A stretch of 64,000 nucleotides of DNA from Cristatella mucedo (Eukaryota; Bryozoa; Phylactolaemata; Cristatellidae): positions 9,358,001 through 9,422,000 of the forward strand of contig WPIO01000002.1 of NCBI GenBank assembly GCA_009760855.2, read 5' to 3'. Below the pieces are notes generated by a model. The model worked only from the letters and a program-made list of their open reading frames with translations, made no database searches and had not been told where the DNA came from. The position numbers and the translations under genes are program-made. This document shows, one piece after another, positions 11,725 to 21,885 of this stretch. How positions within the stretch are numbered: the stretch's first letter is position 1; every line of letters begins with the position of its first letter.

Positions 11725-11895
11725 TGAGCCGTGATGGCGCACTATGTAAGGTGGTTGCTTTGATGACCTCGGTCCCGAGGTCGTGGGTTCGATTCCTTCG
11801 GTGGGCGATCTTTATCGCCACTGCAAGCGGTGGTGATAGCCGTAAAGGCTCTTCTGTTGCAATACAAAAAGAGGCTGCTTAATCAGCCAGGATTT
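11725..11895 (+). mobile_element. SINE1 (tRNA-derived) near-full copy
   Basis: The tRNA-like head starts GCCGTGATGGCGCACTATG, with an A-box-like region and a good B-box (GGTTCGATTCC near 11788). It is followed by a body (TATCGCCACTGCAAGCGGTG) and the tail GTGGTGATAGCCGTAAAGGC then TCTTCTGTTGC. It ends in CTGCTTAATCAGCC and a short T-rich run. It sits directly downstream of a SINE2 copy. Other copies are at 41990, 50228, 57876 (plus) and 54333 (minus). Confidence 0.85.
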
Positions 11896-12767
11896 TTTTT
11901 ATTTATACAGTGGCAGGCAGCCTGCAGCAACCACAACATCTTTCCTCGAGGTACTGGCGATGACGGTGAGAACGCAGTGGCGCGATAATTAGTATATCAT
12001 ATACACTATCAGGAAGACACCAAGACAGTGTGCTGCCCAATAGACGTCCCTCTCAAAGTTTAAGTGGGCCACACCTAGAAGAACCAAAGCCACTGAGAAG
12101 CTGCATTCGTACAAGCGGCCATGGGGCGGTGGGGGGGACTAAGAGGAACGGACGCGAAACACTCCCCGAGCTCTAATCCCCCCCCCCGATTTAAGGCATC
12201 CGTATTATTGTCGAACCGCAGTTTGACTCAGTCGCCGCCAGTCACTCCGAGGGTGGACTACTAACTGCCCGCCCCAAGTTCGTACTGTATGACGTGCCAG
12301 GCGGACGGCTGCGTCACCGATCATTGTACGGGTCCGACTGCTGCTCTCACTGCGATCCTGTTCTATCATCAAGTCCAATCGCCTGAAGCCAGCTTTACGC
12401 TCGAGACCGATAGCCGTCTAGCGCAGGGCAACTTGTTTACGTGTTGCTGGGCTGGAGCAGCTGGGTTGCATCGTGGCAATACAGGGCTAGATGGGATATG
12501 CTTACGAAGGCGTTCTCGGTTGACCTCTCTGAAGTGCAGGAGGTCAGAGGAGCCTCTCGCGGGTGAGACTTGTGAGATTGAGAGTGGAGCCCCCACCCAG
12601 CTCCACCGAGATTTATCCATCGTGCGACCAATTTTGCCCTAGCTTCCTCCTTTGTTCTCCTATGGTGAGCTCTATAGTGAACATGCCGAAATTTGCTAGC
12701 TACGACTAGAATGTGTGCCGGTGCTCGTCTAGGCAGGCTCAGTTTTCACAAAGTTCCTCAGCTGAAG
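11896..12767. other. unassigned DNA with G/C homopolymers
   Basis: No recognisable gene. It holds a G-run (12130-12137) and a C-run (12178-12187) that bracket a GC-rich 60-bp interval. A 117-codon frame from ATG 12289 to 12642 has no domain or splice support. Confidence 0.35.
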
Positions 12768-13420
12768 CTAGGCCGGCTTGTCAGTAGAGGAAATGTGTTC
12801 ATTGAATAGCAAGCCGTTTGGGAACAACAGGCCCAGATTGTGGACAGACGTCACAAGAGTGACGCTAGGCGAACCAATTAGGAGAGTGACGTCATCTAGC
12901 TTAAGGTTGACGCCAGGCTTTCCCATAATTACGTTGGTCTGACCATCGTTAAGCTCCAGCAAGTTAGAGACCATCCAAGTGCCAATGGCTTCGATGCATG
13001 CTGCAAGGGAAGTAAGTGAGTCATATGCAGAGCAAGGCTTTGAATGCTGGAAGAACAGTCGGGAGCCGTCTATCGTCGGCATAGAAACAATCTCGGAGAT
13101 TGTGTTCGTCGTTCAGATTGGCCAGATAATGAATGGCCAGATAACAGATTTAGACGAAAAAGAAAAGAAGTTCTCAGACATATCCCTGGTTACCCCATAC
13201 TTAAAGAGCTTCCAGGATGACCGACAGCCATTGACGCTTACTGTCTCCCACGACATCTGCCACTGAGGTAGAACCTAACCCAGTTTAGCACTGTGCCAAT
13301 GATACTTTAGTGTATCCAGAAGCGCTCCAGGTGAAACGGTATTCTATAGGACCGTGCTCTCATGGGAGATCTTGGAGAACAGCAAAGAGGCTCCACCCTG
13401 ATAAGCCAGAAGCAGCATAG
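12768..13420 (-). mobile_element. LINE A-like reverse transcriptase fragment
   Basis: On the minus strand the RT core of a CR1/L2-type element is visible across frames. It starts with a VLNWVRFYLSGR block (about 13275), followed by a LKYGV-like motif (about 13190) that corresponds to the usual YGVPQGSVLGP. Next come a still legible FYADD catalytic motif (about 13075-13090), a SLAACIEAIGTWMVSNLLEL segment, and a degraded HNLGLLF-EHISS block ending near 12775. Frameshifts separate the blocks. It is more diverged from the other A copies than they are from each other, so it may be an older subfamily. Confidence 0.75.
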
Positions 13421-13787
13421 GACCATTGATTAGTAACTGCTGTAGTAGGTAGCTTGACCATTGAACAATCTCACTTTCTCTCCTTCGTTCTCGCGGTCTC
13501 TTTTCATCCTTTCCCTCTTTCTTATCTCACCTTCTCCATCACTCTCGCCCGTTATATTCACCTAATTCTCAAATCTACTTTGCAACGTAAATAAGACTTT
13601 TTCGGCTACCTTATCCAAAAAACAAGCTGCTTAGGCTTTGATCGCGAGACAGAGAACTCTCCAGCTTAAATGATCGCAGCTAATCTTCAAACTGCTCAAT
13701 GGAGATACTCGAAGATATGCACGCGGGCATTGGAAGTAAAAAAAAAGGAAGAAAGAGCGGCCGGTGGGTAAAGACAGACAGCGAGAC

Positions 13788-13789
<2 letters not shown>

Positions 13790-13874
<85 letters not shown>
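13790..13874. repeat. (GA)n microsatellite
   Basis: About 42 uninterrupted GA units, flanked on the right by GAGACAGC variants. The Ser/Leu frames on the minus strand here are repeat translation. Confidence 0.95.
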
Positions 13875-13877
<3 letters not shown>

Positions 13878-14059
13878 CCAGAGAGAGGGAGACAGGGGAG
13901 AGCGAGGCAAGACTGTCAGCCAAGTAAGACCAAGATTTGACGAGCGAGCAAAGGCAGGGTGCCTATTTAAAATGGAATGTCTGAGTAATGCTGCCACATT
14001 GGTGAGACTACTTTCGATTTACGCCGCTTTCACATGGCGAGTCTCGCTGCATTCTTGCT

Positions 14060-14860
14060 ACTGAGCCACTTGAGTTATTGATGCATAAATGTTATGTAAT
14101 ATCATGAAGTATATGTCCGCCTGTAATCCCAAAAAGCCACAAAGACCAAATAGAACGAGAGAGTGAGATTTTTCTACAGTGCACGTAAAGTATGAGTTGA
14201 TTTCGGTACACATTCGGTAGCCAACGGATTTCATCTCACGCGCCAAAGAGAACGAGAGGAGCATAAGTGGGTCTCGAGGGCAGTTGAGGTGTTTAGTTGC
14301 ATGGAAATAGCAGCTCGGAACGGCTGGACAGGATATGCTGCAGTCGACTGTAGGAAAATAGATGTCGTTGTGTTAGAATTGTGGAAGTAAATTCCACAGT
14401 CTAGGACCTGCAGATCAAAAGCTCCTGTCGCCAATGAGCTTGAAGCGTAATACTGGGAAGGCTAGTGTGCATTGTCCGTATAAGGCACGAAGAGGCTGAA
14501 ACTGATGCAGTATTTCGAATACATGACCGAGACAACGGGGATCTTCCAAAACTTGGGAAATACTTAAGGAAGACTCGGAAGTTAAATGCGGCTCTACGTC
14601 TTGGCCAGGAGTCAGACAAGACTGAACAAATGACCAATCATAGCCGCTGTCAAGGGCACGCCTTATTCGTTGCTTTGACGAGCACGGGGGGGGGGATGTT
14701 TCGATCGGCATAATCATCGAAGAGCTCCTCAAGAGTCCCTGTTTATCGGAAAATACGAGCGCATCATATTGGAATCCAAGGATTAATTTGCGGACGATAA
14801 GGGCAATTGTGAAGTGGTAAAATATAAAATTCACCAGGAGGTGCATCTCGGCTGGCCATT
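14060..14860 (-). mobile_element. LINE B 3' half, degenerate
   Basis: Minus-strand copy of the LINE B family. It contains an FEILHQFQPLRALYG block (about 14480-14530), an AFDLQVLDCGIYFHN segment equivalent to the WNSLP region (about 14380-14425), and the B tail GAGATGAAATCCGTTGGCTACC (about 14217-14238) followed by a TTTGTGGCTTTTTGGG tail. The upstream thumb region (to about 14860) is broken by shifts and a G-run near 14686-14695. Stop codons are scattered throughout. Confidence 0.75.
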
Positions 14861-15323
14861 TCCTACCTCACTATCCGAAGCAATATTCCCATGATAATTC
14901 TGTAGGTTGATCAAGTAGGAAGCTAGACTTAGATCAAATACTAATCGTGTAATACAAGAAGTAAGAACGCAGTAGGACAGAAGTAGTGTGGAAGCAAGAC
15001 TCGGTCTAAACGCAGCTTGACAGTCACTTGCTGCTCAAAGGGTCGACCTTGACCGCTTCATTGGCTTGGCGAATTCCTCAAGCTTAGGATGATCGGCTAA
15101 CCGGATATGCAGCAGGTGCGAAACTTAAAGAAGTGGCACTAAGCTTAGCCAGCTGGTTGGGTAAACAAAATGTCCAATCTATAAAAAAAAACTCGTAAAG
15201 CAAGTTTGGATATCCTACTATTACTCAGATCATCAGGTCCTCGCCGCCGGGAAGCCTCTAGCTCTAGGCTTTCGCGATTCTCAAGTAAACGAATAAACCA
15301 GAGTTACGTGTAAGGTTGAGCCG
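14861..15323. other. unassigned DNA
   Basis: No open frame, repeat family or regulatory signal could be recognised. It could be the 5' remainder of the LINE B copy to its left, but no motif confirms this. Confidence 0.3.
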
Positions 15324-15533
15324 ATGCCACCACCTTTAGATCAACGGACTCTCACCAGCCCCCCGTTTTTAAGCTCTAAGTTGGGGTTTCAAGTGGCAGC
15401 CGGTGTCGGCCAAGCTTTCGGCTTTCTTGCACTGGAGCGTAAGAGCTTCTGCCGTTGGCGTCGGGCGGACATGCACGTGACCGACTTAAGCGCAAGAGCA
15501 GCCACGAAGCCGGCGAAAGAAAAGGATTTAGAG
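15324..15533 (+). CDS. candidate exon with strong donor
   Basis: An ATG at 15324 opens a frame reading through a GC-richer island. It reaches a near-consensus 5' splice site (TTTAGAG|GTAAGG) at 15533/15534, exactly at a codon boundary (phase 0). The segment is basic, with an Ala/Lys-rich end (LSARAATKPAKEKDLE). No domain is recognised. The frame stays open past the donor to 15596. It would be phase-compatible with the exon candidate at 19612, also on this strand. The support is only an ATG, composition and one splice site. Confidence 0.3.
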
Positions 15534-15599
15534 GTAAGGCGTAGTGCGGCCGACTTCGTTCTGCAACAGTCACGGGGTAGGTGTCCACTTCGCTGAGCA

Positions 15600-15974
15600 A
15601 TGGCAAATTAATAGCAACAGTCAATAGCTGCCGGCAGACCAAGGTCGACCGACGGGGGGGGGGGCAGCCGTTGGTTCCTTGCGGCTGTCTTACGGTGGGT
15701 TAGTGGCCTGGCAGCAACCTCGACATTGAAGGGAGAGAGAGAGAGAGAGAGAGGGTCTAAGTTGAGGAGTGTCTCGCCTGGGGCTCTACTGAATCTGCGA
15801 TCTGGGTCTACGTGCCCTCTCAGTGAAAAGGGAGGAGGCGTAGCTTAATCTATCTATCTTAATCTTGATCTGTCTAGCTTCTATCACATCTTATACAGCG
15901 GTCTCGTGGCCTGGCATCTAAGAGCCCTAGCAGGTGGGCTGGGATGCAAACCTTACCCAATATTAACGTCATCA
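15600..15974. other. G-run and short GA repeat
   Basis: Holds an 11-base G homopolymer (15653-15663) and a short (GA)n tract (15731-15753). Otherwise nothing is recognised. Confidence 0.6.
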
Positions 15975-16040
15975 GATTCAACAGCCTCTCTTCAGTAGCG
16001 GCAGAAGAGCCGCAAAGGCTATCGCCATTATCAACCGAAT
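15975..16040 (-). mobile_element. SINE1 3' fragment
   Basis: The minus-strand match to the SINE1 tail reads, in plus orientation, TTCAACAGCCTCTCTTCAGT then GCGGCAGAAGAGCC and GGCTATCGCCA. It parallels the end of the complete inverse copy at 54333. The tRNA-like head is missing, so this is a truncated copy. Confidence 0.6.
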
Positions 16041-18620
16041 ACAAGATTGCACAGCTGCAATATTGTACAGCTCTCAAGACGAAAAGAACCCTGGAGCCGG
16101 GGGAGCATGCTACCGGCTTTCAGTGCATGCAGTGACGCATGCAACAGACCCAGCGCCCTCCCCCTCCTCTGCTTTGCAGTGATTTGGTCTGGCGATCTGC
16201 TCTCTCAATTCGCTCAAGACTGGCGTTCGGCTGCATCTTTCTTACGGTTTTCGAGTCTCCACAGCGGTTCGTCTATTTACAGTGCCCTGTGGCCATCTTT
16301 AATTGGTCCCCGAATTAAGTTAGCTGCTTGTGTGACCAAACAAAGGAGGATGTCAGGGAAATGAGGCAGTGATTCAAAGTTCGCATTTCGCAGTGAGCTT
16401 CCTTCACCGCTCCGTAGCATAGCATTCAGAAAGTTGGAGACAGTATCGTGAGCACTGCACGCTTTCTGATCCTGGTCAAACTCTTCGACTGGGCACTAAA
16501 AGCAAAAACTCATTTTTGGTTGGATTCACAACCTATCGCCTGGCTCATATAGTTCGACCATCTTACCACTGAAATGAGGCCCAATGGCATTAAGCGCATT
16601 CCCATAATGGCGCTGACATAGTTTTTTCGGTACATCTCAAATTAGCATGCGAAATGCGCGTGCTTAGGGATTTTCTAAGCCGGTCACGGTCAGCCAATGG
16701 CCAATGCGGAGACGAATTTCCGAATACTATACCGGTTGTGTTTGGTGTCGCCCATACAACGGAACGAGCGAGAAATGAGCAGCAAAGTTACGGAGATTAG
16801 GGAGCTTCTGCTGGCTTAGTGTTAAAAGAATACGGAAACTACAGTGGCAATCGTTGACCGCTGACTTGACGAGACAGCGAATCGAGTGCGAAGCACAAAG
16901 CCGTGAAGCATCCGAGTTTTTAGCGTCAGCTGATTAGGTTTAGTCTCCAATGCTTAGTGAGAGGGGACTGCAAAAGCAGGGGCTGCAACCGAAGATGTCA
17001 AAATTTTGATGCTAAACTCCATCGAGACTCGGGTTCTTTTTGTGATCAACTAGTCAAGCGATTGCACATGCAGCATCATCGCTTGATCGTGGATCAGGCT
17101 AGCATTGCAGGCTATAATGGCGTTGGTTGGTAATTGAATGAAATAATTACCTTTAAAGCAAAGCAATGCAATACATTTCGTAACAAGTCCGCGATCGATG
17201 TATTGTGCCAGGATGAGAGTCATATTACAAAATTTCCCTTATACCCCATGTAAATTACCTGGACAGAGACTTAGTTCTCTTATGGACCGTACAAATGGTT
17301 TATTATTATAAGTAATCAAGCTGCTTCTCCAATGGATGTCAAAGTGATTTTCACAGCTGCAGCTCCGCTGGTAGTATACTCAGACGACAGGATGGATTGG
17401 GGATACTTCCCTCTGGTATCTGCAAGACAGTGTAGCACCTTAGCCATTCAGGAGTAAGAATAATTTTCGGCAATGCTCTAATCTGCATGAAAACTCGACA
17501 TTCGTCCTTATTTCAGAGCATCTTAAGCTGCAATATAAGAATAGTTCAGCATTCGACTGAGCTTTCTATCGGAGAGATTTCCGTTCGACACTTTAATTGC
17601 TGCGAGAGCAGGAAAGAAAAGAGCCGCACACTGCGTGGCAGCTGCGAACAGAAGAACGCAGCCAGAATTTCGCTGAAATTCTGGCTTCGATCGGTGCGGC
17701 GGTAGTCGCTGCCCAGCTTCGATGACTGCCCAGCCTGGCCAACGTTCACCTCTCGGTCATGCAAAGGCACTGCCAGCCAATCGCTCCGTCGTCAATAACC
17801 CGCGGAATCGGCAGCGTGATTCCAACTTTAGGCAACTATAGGCAGGATGGTGCCAACTATAGGCTAGGGTTTGCAGAAGCGAGAACTGTAGCTGCGCATT
17901 GTGCACGGCGGCAGTCTGTTGCTTCCTGCAGGAAGTCCAGGTACCGACACTCTTTCGACGTCGGCACGTCGGCCACCGCCTTTTGGCCTTGAGCTGAATC
18001 TGACACGCTGTAGTTGGTATTCGTGCAGTTCATTCCGATTGGTACCCACCTTGAGCCATACTCGCCCAGTAAAAAGTTAAATCTTTGACATAATTGTAAA
18101 ATGCTAAATTAAACGAGGCGACGATTCGGAGTGCCAATCCACTATGCTAGCGGCTCCCTTCTTTCCACGCTGACTTCTCCTGATCACGAAATTGCCCGCA
18201 TCAGGCTTACTATGAAACTTTAGTTCGTAGCAGCAGCTAAGCAGAGCATAGCACCGTAGCGCTTACATGGCTAGCCGGACTGTGGCTTAGTGGTCGGCTT
18301 AGGGCAGTCAGTGCCGACGTGATAGAATTTTTATCTAACAACCATTTCTACTCAAGTTTGAGGAGTCAAAAAGCAGCAATCTCACGTGACGTGAAAGGTG
18401 GCAGAACGTTTGTATAAGGCCTGATGAAAATACAATCTCCCAGTAGACACTTTACATAGGCTGTAAAGGAATCATGTCAATTGCAACTGTCTAGTATCAG
18501 CAATAACAGCATCGCGTGTTCTCCTACTACTTCAGAGAGACAAGCTATTGTAGGGTTAAACTTAATTGATCACGTTATAAACTGGCTAAGCCTTGGCTCT
18601 TAGTGAAAACAAGTGTGCGT

Positions 18621-18622
<2 letters not shown>
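16041..18622. other. unassigned DNA
   Basis: About 2.6 kb with no gene or transposon I can recognise. A short local duplication of CAACTATAGGC occurs near 17835-17866. At 18285-18330 the phrase GTGGCTTAGTGGTCGGCTTA looks A-box-like, but no B-box follows, so no SINE is called. Confidence 0.4.

Positions 18623-18708
<86 letters not shown>
18623..18708. repeat. (CT)n microsatellite
   Basis: A nearly pure CT run with one CTCC interruption near 18666. It is separated by about 180 bp of ordinary DNA from the larger array that follows. Confidence 0.95.
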
Positions 18709-18712
<4 letters not shown>

Positions 18713-18889
18713 CGACCGTGCTCCTAGCTGTGAGAGCAAGTGAGATTCGGGAGTTTTCAGTTTTCAATCCTAATTTCTCTGTGAGTAAGTTTCTCTTCCT
18801 CCCAACCATTTCATGTCTCCCTCTCTTTCTCTTTCTGTGTCCATCTCTTTACCTCTCTTCTATCGTTAGCTCTTTTTCTCTCTCGCTTT

Positions 18890-18896
18890 CTCTCCC

Positions 18897-18942
<46 letters not shown>

Positions 18943-19049
18943 GTCTCTCTCTCTCTCTCTCTCTCCTCTCTCTCTGTCTCTCTCTCTCTCTCTCTCTCCT
19001 CTCTCTCTGTCTCTCTCTGTCTCTCTCTCTGTCTCTCTCTGTCTCTCTC

Positions 19050-19113
<64 letters not shown>

Positions 19114-19114
19114 A

Positions 19115-19161
<47 letters not shown>

Positions 19162-19194
19162 TCTCTGTCTCTCTTTCTCTTTCCCCTCTCTCTT
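18890..19194. repeat. (CT)n/(TCTG) imperfect array
   Basis: About 300 bp of CT dinucleotides interspersed with regular TCTGTCTCTC variants. The long Ser/Leu frame across 18613-19380 and the Arg/Glu frames on the other strand are repeat translation. Confidence 0.95.
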
Positions 19195-19611
19195 TCGCTT
19201 TGCACCACTTTCTTTCTTTCCCCTTTCTTTTGGTTTCCTTGTCACTCTTCCGGCCCCTCTTTTCATCAAAAAAATTTGATCCAAATGCAAAGGCAAGGCG
19301 AGGTATGGTACATGTTAGCTACCGATTTTGTATCACAAGTCTCCAAGCATTCGAGTGAGCAACAGAACTCACCAGCCTGACATCCGAATACATGCACACG
19401 AACATGTATGCATGCACACGAGTATGTGAGTATGCTTTTTAAGTAAATACATGTCTAGGCGTAAGTATATCTATTCAAATTGATGTATGAATGAAACAAG
19501 AAATGGAAAACGTGTGTTCGTATGGTGCCACATGCAACCCCTACAGCAGTCTCGGCTGCTGGTCTCATTAGGTTCATTGGAGCGTGCAGCCTGTGTTACT
19601 GCTGACGTCAG

Positions 19612-19763
19612 AGTCACGTGCCAGAACTCGCTAAGCGCATTCGAGAGCTGGAGTGTGCAAGCGAGCTTCCAAACAATCTAGGCGCCACACTGAAGCATCG
19701 GAGAAACGTGGTAATTGCAAGCACCCCTACCATTAAGCAAGACTGTAAGGCTGTTAGACGCAG
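19612..19763 (+). CDS. candidate internal exon (50 codons + 2 nt)
   Basis: A very good acceptor (GTTACTGCTGACGTCAG, ending 19611) and a perfect donor consensus (CGCAG|GTAAGA at 19763/19764) bound 152 bases. Only one frame is free of stops, starting at AGT. It reads as a helical, charged segment (PELAKRIRELECASELP, then a basic end KAVRRR). It enters in phase 0 and leaves in phase 2. The other two frames contain stops, and the following intron bases stop the frame at once. No family is recognised. It leaves in the wrong phase for the best acceptor at 20325, so its downstream partner is unknown. Confidence 0.5.
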
Positions 19764-19794
19764 GTAAGAAAGCAAACGTGTGCCCTCCACGGAA

Positions 19795-19805
19795 TATATA
19801 AAAAG
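19795..19805 (+). promoter_or_regulatory. TATA-like element
   Basis: TATATAAAAAG sits about 570 bases upstream of the ATG at 20368 and just after the donor at 19763. If the coding block at 20368 is a separate gene, this is its most obvious core promoter, with initiation predicted near 19825. Several upstream ATGs (19946, 19983, 20099) would then precede the main frame, which weakens the case. If the exon at 19612 belongs to the same gene, this is simply intron sequence. Confidence 0.3.
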
Positions 19806-20367
19806 TTCGTGAGCGATCCCACAACTTGATTCATCGTGCGAGGAATCCTCTTGGAGAAAGGGGTGACGTATTTCACGAACAGAAGCGACCCAGCGGAACG
19901 ACACACCCTCTCTTCGATCGCACCTCGGCGGCTCGAAGGGACGGCGATGGCCAAAAGAAACGCTCGTCAGCCGTTCTGTCGAGATGTCCCTCAGTTCTAA
20001 AGCTCTGCTTTCTCTCGGCCAGTGAACCGACGAGTGATCGCGAAAGGTCTGACAGCCCGCTTCCTCGGCTGTGGCACTCGGTCGCCGTCAGTCGCGAGAT
20101 GCCGCAACACGACAGCCGAGCGCGTGCTTTCAGTTAGGAGCACACCCATTCCTGAACTTCTGCCGCTCACCCATCAATGTAAACGCGAGAAATGCAGACT
20201 CGCTAGTGCACCCTCTATGTGGCATCCTCGGCGGCGTGCATTGCACCGAAGCGGCGGCTTCGGGTGAAAGCGCTCGCGGGCAGCACAGCGAAGCAGATAG
20301 TGCGGCATCGTCGACTTGTTTGCAGGTTCCTGGCGCCGACTTTAAAGCGGCAAATGCCAGAGCTGCA

Positions 20368-21885
20368 ATGCCGAGAAGCTCGCTGGAAGACCTGGTCGAC
20401 GCCGACGGGCCCGACTTCGCTCGCGGCAACATCGATTCGCACAAAGCCAGCAGCAGCTGCTTCGAGCGTCCTCCCACGCTCTGTGCCGAGCGTCCGAGGG
20501 ATCGTCGTGGCGCGGCGTCGTCGTCGTCGTCGGAAACGTCGGAGGCGTCACCGAAGGAAGAACGTGACGGAAAGCGCGGCCGCGTCGATTCGCTCGTTGC
20601 CCCCGAATCGGCAGCCACGGCGGCGGCGGCGGAGCCTGCAGGCGACTCCTTGTCGCCAAAGGAAGTGCTCACGCGCGTCCTCGCCGACGCCGCGGAGAGG
20701 GCGGACGAGGCCGCTCTTTGGACCGGCAGCTCTGCTACAGAAGCCGCCGCCGCCGCCGCCGCCGCCGCTGCTGCGGTCATCAGCTCGGAGCAGCACAGCG
20801 CTTGGCGGCACGCGGATGCGTTGGGTGGGCTGGATTCCAGGCGATCGGCAATCGAGTCGTTCGATCGTCGTTCGGCTGTTCAGTCGGCCGCGATTGGCGC
20901 CGTCGACTCGGAATCGCTTCACGTCGGGTCTGACGATGGAGAGGCGGCGCCGCAGCCGCCGCTGCCTCCACCGCCGCCAGAGTCGGAGATGGTCAGCCTG
21001 TCAGTCCCTGGCGACTCGGCGGCCGCCACTGAACCTCGCGGCACCACTTTCACTGACGCTCTGGCCGCGGTAAAAGAACCCGGCGACGCTGCCGGCGCCC
21101 GCGAGGCAGTGGAGAGGCTGCTAGATGTCTTAAGCCGATTTGAGGAGGCGCCACAGATGGTCGAGGCAGCGGCCGCCGGCCCTGCCTATGCCGTCTACGC
21201 CGACGCCAATCCGGAAGACGTCGCCGCTGCCACCATTAGGCGTCTCTCGTCGGAGGCTCAGCTCATGGTCGTCGAATGCAAGCAGATGGTGGCAGCCATC
21301 GCGCGCCGGCAGCGTTACGAGGCCGCCGCCTCCGCCGCCGCCGCATCCGGCGCTGGCGTAGCCGTGGTGCGAGGTGCGAGCGACTCTGGGGCGGCGGCGG
21401 CGGCGGCGGCGGCTTCGGAGGCGAGCATCCTGAGGGCAGACGAGCGGCGGCTCGTCGTGCGAAGCTTCGGCACGTTCGCGAGACTACTTGGCTCCGCCCA
21501 CTCTGCCCACACGTCGCCCACTTGGACGCTGCTTCCCGATGCCGCCGCCGCCGCCACCGACGGGGCGGCGGCGGCGGACTGCCGAGCTAGACTTCGGGCG
21601 TGCTTGCTGACGCTGGGACGCGCGTACGCGGCCGCTCTGGCGGCGGCTTGCAACGACACATCCGCCCGCGGCACGTCACGTCACGCCGACGGCGCCGCCG
21701 CTCCGGCGGAGCTGGCAGCGAGCGGCGACGCCGCCGCCGCCATCGAGACGACGCTGCTGGTGGCCAAACCCAATGCCGAAGAACTTGTGCGACGGCTGAT
21801 GGCCATCGCCACTGAGCTTGCCACGGCCTTGGGAGGCTTGATCCGGCTTCTTAAAGCAGTTCGCGAATGCGACGCCTCTCAGTGA
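20368..21885 (+). CDS. Ala/Ser-rich protein with helical C-terminus
   Basis: Host protein not recognised. The first in-frame ATG is at 20368 and the stop TGA ends at 21885 (505 residues). The frame is open back to 20071 without an ATG. A good acceptor (CGACTTGTTTGCAG, ending 20325) enters in phase 0, so this may instead be a terminal exon. Strong GC bias at third positions supports coding. The N-terminal half is low-complexity (Ser run near 20518-20535, Ala run near 20739-20775, a Pro/Leu-rich patch near 20953-20980). From about 21050 the protein becomes amphipathic and helical (EAVERLLDVLSRFEE; SSEAQLMVVECKQMVAAIAR; AEELVRRLMAIATELATALG), which suggests a C-terminal four-helix bundle of the kind seen in focal-adhesion-targeting or Cas-type tails. 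That fold idea is inference only. Alanine insertions interrupt the helices. No AATAAA follows closely. Confidence 0.65.
   Translation: MPRSSLEDLVDADGPDFARGNIDSHKASSSCFERPPTLCAERPRDRRGAASSSSSETSEASPKEERDGKRGRVDSLVAPESAATAAAAEPAGDSLSPKEVLTRVLADAAERADEAALWTGSSATEAAAAAAAAAAAVISSEQHSAWRHADALGGLDSRRSAIESFDRRSAVQSAAIGAVDSESLHVGSDDGEAAPQPPLPPPPPESEMVSLSVPGDSAAATEPRGTTFTDALAAVKEPGDAAGAREAVERLLDVLSRFEEAPQMVEAAAAGPAYAVYADANPEDVAAATIRRLSSEAQLMVVECKQMVAAIARRQRYEAAASAAAASGAGVAVVRGASDSGAAAAAAAASEASILRADERRLVVRSFGTFARLLGSAHSAHTSPTWTLLPDAAAAATDGAAAADCRARLRACLLTLGRAYAAALAAACNDTSARGTSRHADGAAAPAELAASGDAAAAIETTLLVAKPNAEELVRRLMAIATELATALGGLIRLLKAVRECDASQ

Noticed and set aside
18285-18330. SINE or tRNA-like head
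   Set aside because: Only an A-box-like phrase is present, with no B-box or known SINE tail following.
20130-20780. 216-codon minus-strand frame opposite the 20368-21885 coding block
   Set aside because: It is a shadow frame caused by high GC. The plus frame runs much further and has helix-like periodicity.
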